Translations under genes and position numbers: made by a program
In this document: piece by piece, positions 1 through 6,036 of the stretch
Position numbering within the stretch: position 1 is the first letter of the stretch
Layout: each line of letters begins with the position of its first letter
NCBI GenBank assembly: GCA_045638005.1
Contig: JAZUAN010000029.1
Location: 1-26,870, forward strand
Direction of reading: 5' to 3'
From: URNF01 sp045638005
GTDB lineage: Bacteria > Bacillota > Clostridia > Oscillospirales > Acutalibacteraceae
Length of the DNA: 26,870 bases
The notes under the pieces: model-generated
Databases searched by the model: none
What the model was told of the DNA's origin: nothing
The model's input: the letters and a program-made list of their open reading frames with translations, nothing else

Positions 1-24
1 GGGTGTTTTTTATATTCTCTTTAT

Positions 25-48
25 TTGTTGATCAAGTTATGCTATAAT
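25..48 (+). promoter_or_regulatory. Extended -10 promoter for the XRE gene
   Basis: TGCTATAAT at 40-48 is a perfect extended -10 element (TG, one base, TATAAT). The best -35-like words (TTGTTG at 25-30, TTTATT at 20-25) are badly spaced or weak, which an extended -10 can tolerate. It lies about 40 bases before the ATG of the regulator and probably drives it and the downstream membrane gene. Confidence 0.55.
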
Positions 49-89
49 ACAACTGACCGATAAATAAGAATTTATAAGAGAGTGCTATT

Positions 90-695
90 ATGGAATTTAA
101 TGAAAAATTACAGGAACTCCGAAAGCAAAAAGGTCTTACACAAGTGGAATTGGCAGAATTGCTGTATGTATCCCGAACTGCTATTTCAAAGTGGGAGTCA
201 GGACGAGGATTCCCGAACATAGAGTCTTTGAGGGCAATATCAAAATTCTTTTCTATTTCCTTGGATGAACTGTTGTCCAGCGAAGAGATTCTTGCCATTG
301 CAGAAAAAGACCACAAGGAAAAAGAAAGAACGATTCGAGACTTGGTTTTTGGTCTGCTTGACTGTGGTATGGCATTGTTACTGTTTTTACCTTTCTTCGG
401 GCAGAAAGCGGATGGCGTTATCAGAGAGGTATCGCTCCTTACTTTGAACGGAATTCAACCGTACTTAAAAACATCATACATTGCTTTCGTCAGTATTATG
501 GCAGTTCTAGGCATTATAGCTCTTGCCCTGCAAAACTATCATCAAAGATTTTGGACTCAGATTAAGAGCGTTTTATCGCTTACATTAAGTGCTGTTGGCG
601 TTTGCCTGTTCATTATAAGTCAGCAACCTTATGCTGCAGTATTTGTATTTGCATTTTTGATTATTAAGGCTCTAATGCTGATAAAACGGCAATGA
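90..695 (+). CDS. XRE-family regulator with C-terminal membrane segments
   Basis: 201-residue protein. Residues about 5-62 form a Cro/C1-type helix-turn-helix; LRKQKGLTQVELAELL and SRTAISKWESGRGFPN are the typical DNA-binding core. After a charged linker (about 75-85) the rest is hydrophobic, with about four membrane helices near 86-105, 128-150, 160-177 and 181-197. It is therefore probably a membrane-tethered transcription factor, a common Firmicutes design in which the membrane part senses envelope state or tethers the DNA-binding domain. The ATG at 90 follows a weak GAGAG ribosome site and an extended -10 promoter. A hairpin overlaps the stop codon, and a PAP2-like membrane gene follows about 110 bases later on the same strand. 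Base composition is AT-richer than the genes beyond 1644. The target is unknown. Confidence 0.85.
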   Translation: MEFNEKLQELRKQKGLTQVELAELLYVSRTAISKWESGRGFPNIESLRAISKFFSISLDELLSSEEILAIAEKDHKEKERTIRDLVFGLLDCGMALLLFLPFFGQKADGVIREVSLLTLNGIQPYLKTSYIAFVSIMAVLGIIALALQNYHQRFWTQIKSVLSLTLSAVGVCLFIISQQPYAAVFVFAFLIIKALMLIKRQ

Positions 696-711
696 TACGA
701 AGTGTATCATT
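691..711 (+). other. Hairpin over the XRE stop codon
   Basis: AATGATAC (691-698) and GTATCATT (704-711) form a perfect 8-bp stem with a 5-base loop that includes the TGA at 693-695. No T-run follows, so it is more likely an mRNA-stabilising or partial-termination structure than a classic intrinsic terminator. A second 7-bp stem (TTGTATT at 758-764, AATACAA at 779-785) lies just before the ribosome site of the next gene. Confidence 0.5.
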
Positions 712-806
712 GGTGTGACGGCTAAATTCTTTCATTTTTTATTACCTTTCCCTAAACTTGTATTCGGGTGAAAGCCTAAATACAAACCAAAAGGATGGTA
801 GAGAAA

Positions 807-1457
807 ATGAAAAGAATTAGAAAAAGCTTTATTACTTCAATTTGTTTGCTTACAGCGTTTGTGCTGTGGACGGGGACAATTTGCTTTGTAGATGTGCGTG
901 CGATTGGTCCGCAAGGTTCATCTGTGGGATTTGCCGGCACCAACGGCTTTGTCCACAATTTGACAGGTGTGCATTTCAGCTTATATAATATAACGGATTG
1001 GCTCGGACTTGTGCCGATCTTCGTGTGTATGGGCTTCGGTATACTTGGGCTTGTACAGTGGATCAAGCGGAAAAGCATACGTAAGGTGGATTATGACATC
1101 CTTGTTTTGGGCGGGTTTTATATAGCCACGGTTACCGCCTATTTGTTTTTTGAGAGCGTGGTAATCAATTACAGACCGGTACTGATAAACGGATATTTGG
1201 AAGCATCTTACCCATCTTCAACAACAATGCTGGTGATGTGCGTTATGCCGACGGCTTTAATGCAACTGGGTGGTCGCATAAAGAACAAGGTGCTCCGCAA
1301 TATCATTGCTGTTACAATCATCGCATTTATTGCTTTTATGGTAATTGGCAGACTGCTTTCCGGCGTACATTGGCTCACGGATATTGTTGGCGGTACGTTA
1401 CTAAGCGCAGGACTTGTAATGCTGTATCGTGCTATTATCGGTTTGGAAGTTGGGTAA
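807..1457 (+). CDS. PAP2-like integral membrane protein with degenerate motifs
   Basis: 216 residues from the ATG at 807. An ATG at 795 lies inside the AAGGATGG ribosome-site-like sequence and is less likely to be the start. Hydrophobic helices lie near 8-28, 62-82, 96-120 and through the C-terminal third, as expected for a type-2 phosphatidic acid phosphatase-like protein acting on lipid phosphates or undecaprenyl pyrophosphate. Of the three signature motifs, the last is nearly intact (GRLLSGVHWLTD: Arg, His and Asp at the right spacing). The first (Lys-x6-Arg-Pro) reads ESVVINYRP with Glu for Lys, and the second (Pro-Ser-Gly-His) reads PSST with Thr for His. It may be a divergent subfamily or a non-enzymatic relative. 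It shares its low-GC character with the preceding regulator, which may control it. Confidence 0.75.
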   Translation: MKRIRKSFITSICLLTAFVLWTGTICFVDVRAIGPQGSSVGFAGTNGFVHNLTGVHFSLYNITDWLGLVPIFVCMGFGILGLVQWIKRKSIRKVDYDILVLGGFYIATVTAYLFFESVVINYRPVLINGYLEASYPSSTTMLVMCVMPTALMQLGGRIKNKVLRNIIAVTIIAFIAFMVIGRLLSGVHWLTDIVGGTLLSAGLVMLYRAIIGLEVG

Positions 1458-1512
1458 ATAAGAACTTATCGAATAGATGATATTTGTTTAGAAAAGGGTT
1501 TTAGGTTCTCCT

Positions 1513-1551
1513 AACAAGTGGAAAATGTGCCGTACATTTTCCCTGCTTGTT
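1513..1551. repeat. Long inverted repeat downstream of the PAP2-like gene
   Basis: AACAAG (1513-1518) and CTTGTT (1546-1551) enclose GGAAAATGT (1520-1528) and ACATTTTCC (1534-1542), with small asymmetries between them. A smaller hairpin (TTAGG/CCTAA, about 1501-1514) abuts it. There is no T-run. Its role is unknown; it lies at the 3' edge of the AT-rich segment. Confidence 0.6.
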
Positions 1552-1569
1552 ACGGTATGAGACAAAATT

Positions 1570-1604
1570 AAGAGCTGTGTAGAAATTTTCTACACAGCTC
1601 TTTT
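1570..1604. terminator. Bidirectional intrinsic terminator
   Basis: A 15-bp perfect inverted repeat (1571-1585 with 1587-1601, AGAGCTGTGTAGAAA and its complement) is followed by TTTT on the plus strand and by TTAATTTT on the minus strand. It sits between the plus-strand PAP2-like gene and the convergent minus-strand gene ending at 1644, and can serve both. Confidence 0.85.
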
Positions 1605-1643
1605 ACTGTCCTTTAGAGTACGACACTTATGCGCCGTCTTTTT

Positions 1644-2597
1644 TTACCAACTGAATTCACTTTTCATCCCTTGCTCGATCGCGGTGTGCAGTTCCTCTAC
1701 CTGCTTATCGGTCAAGTCGACCTGCCCACCCTTATAACGCACAAACGCCTTAGCGAGATTGACCTCATATCCGAGACCGAATTCGGTATCCACCACATAC
1801 TCCGCGTTGCAAGCACAAAGCGGCTGCTCATACCGCAGGTCATTGAGCATGGCGGTGATGGTTACCGAATGCCCAAACTCAAAGGATACCGCTTTGCCGT
1901 TTATGGGGGTTACGGTGGTTTGGGTGTTACCGCAATAGCCGCCGTCATACGGCTCGTCTATCAACTGCGGTGTTTTGGCGGGGGCGTGGGTATGTGCGGG
2001 AGTATCAGCCCCGTAGCGGCGCGCAATAACGGTTGCCTCACGCGGCAGCTGTGCCTTGGTGAACGGCATGACGATCAGCCATCCCGCCATATCGCAATCG
2101 CCCGCCCCCGGCAGGAGGGTGTCCACCACCACCGTGACCGTATCCGCTTGGATGCTGACATTGCTTACCAGATGCCGATTGGAGCCGCTGCTCTCGCGAG
2201 CGTACAGGAGCAGCAGGTTGTTATTCTCGAAAAAAGCGGCGTCATATTCTGTTGTTACCTCTATAAAGGAACGCCCGCCGTCCTGCATTTGCAGGCTGAC
2301 CGTTTGGCTTTCGTTTAAAAGCGCGATAAACGCTTGCAACTCTTTATCGGTATCTATACGAAAAGCGGGCAGAACCCCTGCATTTTCCGCGCTGTCAGCG
2401 TTTATGCATTGTGAACGCAGCAGGGCGAAACTGTCACCGGTGCCGTCTATGCGGCAATATGCGGCGTTCCATGCGGTATAGTGCACGCCGGTCGGTGCTG
2501 TCTCTTTTTCGTTTTCGCCGTTTTGGGGCAATATCAACAGCAGTACCGCGGCGGTGATGACCAAAAAGCAAAGAATGGGTAGTATGTATTTTCTCAT
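1644..2597 (-). CDS. Secreted or anchored PrcB-like hypothetical protein
   Basis: 317 residues. Residues 4-23 (YILPILCFLVITAAVLLLIL) form one membrane helix or uncleaved signal, with no lipobox Cys, so the rest should face outside. Residues about 82-190 resemble the PrcB C-terminal type of domain seen in clostridial surface proteins: FFENNNLLLLYARESSGSNR, then alternating strands, then PGAGDCDMAGW. This comparison is from memory of the pattern and is tentative. A His/Pro/Ala linker (about 199-212) precedes a second unrecognised domain with cysteines at 222, 261 and 263. The start at 2597 was chosen because AAAGGGGAA lies just before it; an in-frame ATG at 2639 lacks a ribosome site and falls inside a hairpin. 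It is probably cotranscribed with the small gene ending at 2656. Confidence 0.75.
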   Translation of the reverse strand: MRKYILPILCFLVITAAVLLLILPQNGENEKETAPTGVHYTAWNAAYCRIDGTGDSFALLRSQCINADSAENAGVLPAFRIDTDKELQAFIALLNESQTVSLQMQDGGRSFIEVTTEYDAAFFENNNLLLLYARESSGSNRHLVSNVSIQADTVTVVVDTLLPGAGDCDMAGWLIVMPFTKAQLPREATVIARRYGADTPAHTHAPAKTPQLIDEPYDGGYCGNTQTTVTPINGKAVSFEFGHSVTITAMLNDLRYEQPLCACNAEYVVDTEFGLGYEVNLAKAFVRYKGGQVDLTDKQVEELHTAIEQGMKSEFSW

Positions 2598-2603
2598 AAA
2601 AAA

Positions 2604-2649
2604 TTCCCCTTTCACACGTCTTCTATCTATAAGACGCATGAAAGGGGAA
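2604..2649 (-). promoter_or_regulatory. Terminator-like hairpin over the ribosome site
   Basis: TTCCCCTTTCA (2604-2614) pairs with TGAAAGGGGAA (2639-2649). Inside a CA/CA internal loop, CGTCTT (2617-2622) pairs with AAGACG (2631-2636). In the minus-strand transcript the 3' arm contains the AAAGGGGAA ribosome site of the 317-residue gene and is followed directly by TTTTTT and its ATG. Formed, it would both look like an intrinsic terminator and hide the ribosome site, so it may throttle the second gene relative to the first. What would open it is unknown. Confidence 0.65.
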
Positions 2650-2655
2650 AAATAC

Positions 2656-2925
2656 TCACATGATCCATTGCAACAGCAACGTGATCACCGCTCCCGCGCA
2701 GACTGAAAAGAAGATCAGCGTCGCGCGTTCGAACAAAGCCCGCCGCCGTCCGCGTTTGAGATGGCTGCAACTGTCTGCGTTTTGCAGCATTTCCCGCGCG
2801 GCTTTTTGCAGCGCGCCGCTGTCTGCCGTGTCTATTCCGGCTTGTACCACCAGCAGCGCCCGTTCAAAATACGGGCTGCCGGTATCCAGTATTTCGATCA
2901 TTTGACGATTGACACCTTTAATCAC
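2656..2925 (-). CDS. Small C-terminally membrane-anchored protein
   Basis: 89 residues if it begins at the GTG at 2925, which has GGGAGG about 10 bases upstream; 81 residues from the ATG at 2901, which has AAAGGTG upstream. The N-terminal two thirds is a soluble helical region (EILDTGSPYFERALLVVQAG, ALQKAAREMLQNAD) with the look of a repeat-like helical hairpin. It is followed by a basic stretch (KRGRRRALFER) and a single terminal helix (ATLIFFSVCAGAVITLLLQW), giving a tail-anchored topology with the body in the cytosol. No family was recognised. It precedes the anchored PrcB-like protein by 58 bases, so the two may form one operon. Confidence 0.65.
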   Translation of the reverse strand: MIKGVNRQMIEILDTGSPYFERALLVVQAGIDTADSGALQKAAREMLQNADSCSHLKRGRRRALFERATLIFFSVCAGAVITLLLQWIM

Positions 2926-2969
2926 TTTTCGGTCGCCTCCCAGGGTAGAGCTATATATCCTGACATAAA

Positions 2970-2999
2970 ATAGTATGGATACAGATAAGATTTTTATTC
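2970..2999 (-). promoter_or_regulatory. Candidate sigma-E-like promoter for the 2925-1644 operon
   Basis: Read on the minus strand, GAATAAA (2999-2993), 15 bases, then CATACTAT (2977-2970). The -10 word matches the Bacillus sigma-E pattern CATACAAT at seven of eight positions. A weaker sigma-A reading (TTGAAT, 18 bases, CATACT) overlaps it. The same bases form part of a 9-bp inverted repeat (AAATAGTAT at 2968-2976, ATACTATTT at 3006-3014). The assignment rests on consensus only. Confidence 0.35.
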
Positions 3000-3038
3000 A
3001 AAAAAATACTATTTGTAAATCGCTTTTTAGGGCAAAAT

Positions 3039-3115
3039 TGTGGAAAACTTTGTGGAAAGTGTGAAAAAACCCATTAAAACAAAGGCTTTTCCACAGAATT
3101 CGTGTCATTTCCACG
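3039..3115. promoter_or_regulatory. Cluster of DnaA-box-like words in the gene-free region before proS
   Basis: The 377-base stretch 2926-3302 has no credible gene. Within 77 bases, three words match TTWTNCACA exactly: TGTGGAAAA at 3039-3047 (minus), TGTGAAAAA at 3060-3068 (minus) and TTTTCCACA at 3087-3095 (plus). Two more differ by one or two bases: 3051-3059 (minus) and 3107-3115 (plus). The two TTGTGGAAA words are 12 bp apart. The left side (2961-3020) is very AT-rich. A palindrome TGTTGCAGCAACA lies at 3169-3181. DnaA binding is a hypothesis; the words could instead serve another regulator. Confidence 0.4.
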
Positions 3116-3240
3116 CAGTATCTGTCGAAAAAAATGGTACAAAGAGTTATATCACCTTGTCTGCGGAATGTTGCAGCAACAGTAATTTTGTTGCACGACC
3201 GCGAGTGATGGAAAAAATCCCCTTTTTGTCGCTAAATACC

Positions 3241-3269
3241 TTGAAAAAAACGCGTATATTGTATATAAT
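3241..3269 (+). promoter_or_regulatory. Sigma-A promoter of proS
   Basis: TTGAAA (3241-3246), a 17-base spacer, and a perfect TATAAT (3264-3269). Transcription would begin near 3276, giving a leader of under 30 bases with no room for a T-box. Confidence 0.85.
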
Positions 3270-3302
3270 AAAAATATGTATGCTTTGGAAAGGAAGATTA
3301 CA

Positions 3303-4742
3303 ATGGCAGATAACAAAAAAATGGTGGAAGCCATCACCTCTATGGACGAGGATTTTGCGAAATGGTACACCGATATTGTGAAAAAAGCAGAGCTCGTGGA
3401 GTATACCAGCGTGAAGGGCTGTATGGTCATTCGTCCTTACGGCTATGCTATCTGGGAGAATATCCAGCGCATTTTGGACGGCATGTTCAAGGCGACCGGA
3501 CATGAGAACGTCTGTATGACGATGTTCATCCCGGAAAGCCTGCTGCAAAAGGAAAAGGAACACGTGGAAGGCTTTGCGCCTGAGGTCGCTTGGGTGACCC
3601 ACGGCGGCAGCGAGGAATTGGAAGAGCGTCTTTGCGTGCGTCCCACCTCGGAGACCCTTTTCTGTGAGCATTATGCGAACGTGGTGCAGTCCTACCGCGA
3701 CCTGCCCAAACTTTATAACCAGTGGGTGAGCGTAGTGCGTTGGGAAAAGACCACCCGTCCGTTCCTGCGTTCCCGTGAATTCTTATGGCAGGAAGGCCAC
3801 ACCATCCACGCGACCGCAGAAGAAGCGGTGGAAGAGACCGAGCGCATGTTGGATGTGTATGCGGATTTCTGCCGCGATGCGCTGGCTATGCCGGTAGTAC
3901 GCGGTAAAAAGACCGAAAGCGATAAATTCGCAGGTGCTGTTGCGACCTATGCTATCGAAGCGCTTATGCATGACGGTAAAGCGTTGCAGGCGGGCACCTC
4001 TCACTACTTCGGTGACGGTTTTGCCAAAGCGTTTGATATCCAGTTTGCGGATAAGGAGAATAAAAAATCCTATCCTCATCAGACCTCTTGGGGTGTTACC
4101 ACCCGTCTCATCGGCGCTGTCATCATGACCCACGGCGATGATAACGGTCTGGTGCTGCCGCCTCCTGTGGCACCCATTCAGTTGGTCATCCTGCCCATCG
4201 CGCAGCATAAACCCGGTGTGCTGGACAAAGCCGCTGAGTTGCGCGACCGTCTGAAAAACGTGGTGCGGGTGAAACTGGATGACTCCGACCAGTCCGCGGG
4301 CTGGAAGTTTGCCGAATACGAAATGAAGGGCGTGCCGCTGCGCTTGGAGATCGGCCCGCGTGATATCGAGAACAACTGCTGCGTGCTGGTGCGCCGCGAC
4401 AACCGCGAGAAGATTACCGTGTCGCTGGACGAACTGGAAACCAAGGTGGTCGAGGTGCTTGGAGAGGTGCATCAGGCGATGTACGATAAAGCGCTCGCCA
4501 ATATGGAAAACCGCAGCTATGCTTGCACCTCCATGGACGAGATCGTAAAGACCCTCGAAGAAAAGGGTGACGGTTTCATCAAAGCCATGTGGTGCGGTGA
4601 GGAAGCGTGTGAGGACGAGGTCAAGGAAAAGACCGGTGTCGGCTCCCGCTGCATTCCGTTCAAGCAGGAAAAACTGTCGGATGTTTGCGTGTGCTGCGGC
4701 AAACCCGCAAAGCACATGGTGCTGTGGGGCAAAGCGTACTAA
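3303..4742 (+). CDS. proS: Prolyl-tRNA synthetase, archaeal/eukaryotic type
   Basis: 479-residue cytosolic class II aminoacyl-tRNA synthetase that charges tRNA-Pro with proline. The length and the absence of the roughly 180-residue bacterial editing insertion between motifs 2 and 3 place it in the short ProS type 3 group. Visible are LCVRPTSETLF, motif 2 (RPFLRSREFLWQEGHT), the TSHYFGDGFAKAFDI region and motif 3 (WGVTTRLIGAVIMTHGDDNG). The anticodon-binding domain follows, then a type-specific C-terminal domain with a Cys cluster (MWCGEEAC and DVCVCCGKP) ending in WGKAY, close to the family's conserved C-terminal Tyr. The start at 3303 has AAAGGAAG correctly spaced; an in-frame ATG at 3276 sits at the transcription start and is rejected. 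It has its own promoter and a weak hairpin (GCGTGTT/AACACGC, 4754-4772) after the stop. Confidence 0.97.
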   Translation: MADNKKMVEAITSMDEDFAKWYTDIVKKAELVEYTSVKGCMVIRPYGYAIWENIQRILDGMFKATGHENVCMTMFIPESLLQKEKEHVEGFAPEVAWVTHGGSEELEERLCVRPTSETLFCEHYANVVQSYRDLPKLYNQWVSVVRWEKTTRPFLRSREFLWQEGHTIHATAEEAVEETERMLDVYADFCRDALAMPVVRGKKTESDKFAGAVATYAIEALMHDGKALQAGTSHYFGDGFAKAFDIQFADKENKKSYPHQTSWGVTTRLIGAVIMTHGDDNGLVLPPPVAPIQLVILPIAQHKPGVLDKAAELRDRLKNVVRVKLDDSDQSAGWKFAEYEMKGVPLRLEIGPRDIENNCCVLVRRDNREKITVSLDELETKVVEVLGEVHQAMYDKALANMENRSYACTSMDEIVKTLEEKGDGFIKAMWCGEEACEDEVKEKTGVGSRCIPFKQEKLSDVCVCCGKPAKHMVLWGKAY

Positions 4743-4841
4743 GAGTTTTTGTCGCGTGTTCAAACAACACGCATTTCGCTTCGCGAAAACCGAAAAACGT
4801 CTCCCCAAAATAAAAACACCGATTTCAAATTGATATTGTAG

Positions 4842-4886
4842 GGACAGTAGTGTCAACGGCTGAGCGGCAGCGAGACCGTCCGTTGA
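4842..4886. repeat. Palindromic leader element before the first cyclophilin
   Basis: Nested inverted repeats lie in the proS-cyclophilin gap: GGACAGT (4842-4848) with ACCGTCC (4875-4881, one mismatch), TCAACGG (4853-4859) with CCGTTGA (4880-4886), and a small GACA-GTAG-TGTC hairpin (4843-4854). The leading TTGTAGGGACAG resembles dispersed intergenic palindromes common in Oscillospiraceae-type genomes; this is a recollection, not a search. No convincing sigma-A promoter was found in the gap 4743-4910. Confidence 0.45.
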
Positions 4887-4910
4887 TTTAACCAAGAAAG
4901 GATATTTATT

Positions 4911-5504
4911 ATGAACCAACTTGATAAACCGCAAAAGGGCGATCTTGTCGCTGTGATGCATACCACCATGGGCGATATTTCTATTCGCTTTTTCCCCGAG
5001 CACACCCCGAAAACGGTGGAGAATTTCGTGACCCACGCCAAAGATGGCTACTATGATGGGTTGAAATTCCACCGCGTTATCAACGATTTTATGATCCAGG
5101 GCGGCGACCCGATGGGCACCGGTTGCGGCGGCGAGAGCATTTGGGGTGCGAGTTTTAAAGACGAGTTTCATCCCGACCTGCACAATCTGCGCGGTGCACT
5201 GTCTATGGCGAACGCGGGTCCTAACACCAACGGCAGCCAGTTCTTCATCGTGCAGGCGAAAGAGGTTGCCCCGCAGCTGCTTTCCCAGATGAAGCAAATT
5301 CCCGACAGCTATCCTGAAAGCTGCGTAGAGAACTATGCCGCCGTGGGCGGTACCCCGCACCTTGACTATCGCCACAGCGTGTTCGGTCAGGTATACGACG
5401 GCATGGATGTGGTAGACGCAATTGCGGCGGTGAAAACTAACTATAACGACGCGCCCGTAGAAGATGTAAAAATCACCTCTATCGACGTGAAAGAATATGC
5501 GTGA
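4911..5504 (+). CDS. Cytosolic cyclophilin-type peptidyl-prolyl isomerase
   Basis: 197 residues with no signal peptide, so cytosolic. It catalyses cis-trans isomerisation of peptidyl-proline bonds. The catalytic core is intact: FHRVINDFMIQGGDP gives Arg55, Phe60 and Gln63, with NGSQFFI (Gln110, Phe112) and His155 in LDYRHSVFG. The position equivalent to human CypA Trp121 is His, as in many bacterial members. A short insertion with two helices (about 116-146) lies between NGSQFF and LDYRHSVFG. The ATG at 4911 follows AAGAAAGGAT. Its last codons overlap the start of the next gene by 8 bases, which points to translational coupling. It is the first of three cyclophilin paralogues within 3 kb. Confidence 0.95.
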   Translation: MNQLDKPQKGDLVAVMHTTMGDISIRFFPEHTPKTVENFVTHAKDGYYDGLKFHRVINDFMIQGGDPMGTGCGGESIWGASFKDEFHPDLHNLRGALSMANAGPNTNGSQFFIVQAKEVAPQLLSQMKQIPDSYPESCVENYAAVGGTPHLDYRHSVFGQVYDGMDVVDAIAAVKTNYNDAPVEDVKITSIDVKEYA

Positions 5505-6036
5505 CGTGATCAATGAGGCGCGCGAGCTATTGGTCGATCTGACACCGCTGCACGTGGATTGCGGTCAAACGTGCTCTGTTAGCTGCTGCAAAGCGTCTGA
5601 AGACAGAGAAGGGATGCTGTTATTCCCCGGGGAAGAACGGCTGTATGAAAACACCGATTTTCACTTGCAATCGGTCGCCGGCGGGGTGCTGCTTACCTGC
5701 GACGGACACTGTGACCGCGATATGCGCCCGCTGGCGTGCAGGCTCTTTCCGCTTTTCCCGCACGTGGATGAAAACGGACGGGTAAAAGCGGTGTATGACC
5801 CGAGAGGCTGGCGGCTGTGTCCGCTTTTACAGCAATGTGCGCATGTGCCGCTTGAACGAGCGTTTGTGCGCGCGGTACGACGCGCGGGGCGGATTTTGTT
5901 GTCTGATCCTGCTTGCGCTGCATTTTTAAGGGAGCAGAGCGAGGAGATAGATATCCTCAATCGGCTGTTGCCGCTGCATGATACGCGTTCCCCGATACAA
6001 AGACGAAAGATTTCTGCTGACAAAGGAGACTCATGA
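5497..6036 (+). CDS. YkgJ-like cysteine-cluster protein
   Basis: 179 residues with ten cysteines. CGQTCSVSCC (Cys22, 26, 30, 31), CDGHC (Cys68, 72) and RPLACRLFPLFP (Cys81) match the metal-binding pattern of the YkgJ/UPF0153-type family, thought to bind zinc or an iron-sulfur cluster; Cys108 and Cys114 may contribute. The biochemical role of the family is not settled. There is no signal or membrane helix, so it is cytosolic. The C-terminal 40 residues are charged and probably variable. The gene overlaps the upstream cyclophilin by 8 bases and the downstream lipoprotein cyclophilin by 4 (ATGA), and its 3' end carries the AAAGGAGA ribosome site of that gene. It is therefore embedded in the cyclophilin operon. 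Confidence 0.8.
   Translation: MRDVINEARELLVDLTPLHVDCGQTCSVSCCKASEDREGMLLFPGEERLYENTDFHLQSVAGGVLLTCDGHCDRDMRPLACRLFPLFPHVDENGRVKAVYDPRGWRLCPLLQQCAHVPLERAFVRAVRRAGRILLSDPACAAFLREQSEEIDILNRLLPLHDTRSPIQRRKISADKGDS

Noticed and set aside
1629..2318. 229-codon plus-strand open frame opposite the PrcB-like gene
   Set aside because: No ribosome site; the opposite strand has a signal segment, a ribosome site and a sensible domain pattern.
3039..3115. Chromosomal replication origin
   Set aside because: DnaA-box-like words are present, but dnaA, dnaN, rpmH and other usual origin neighbours are absent, so only a secondary DnaA-type site is proposed.
3040..3381. Possible T-box or open frame in the proS leader
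   Set aside because: The predicted transcript start leaves a leader under 30 bases, no T-box sequence (such as the conserved TGG-containing bulge) was found, and the open frame runs over the promoter.
4754..4788. Intrinsic terminator of proS
   Set aside because: Two short hairpins are present (GCGTGTT/AACACGC and TTTCGC/GCGAAA) but no T-run follows, so termination here is not supported.
3783..5513. 576-codon open frame antisense to proS and the first cyclophilin
   Set aside because: It spans two genes on the other strand, has His/Arg/Val/Phe-rich composition typical of a shadow frame, no ribosome site and no recognisable domain.
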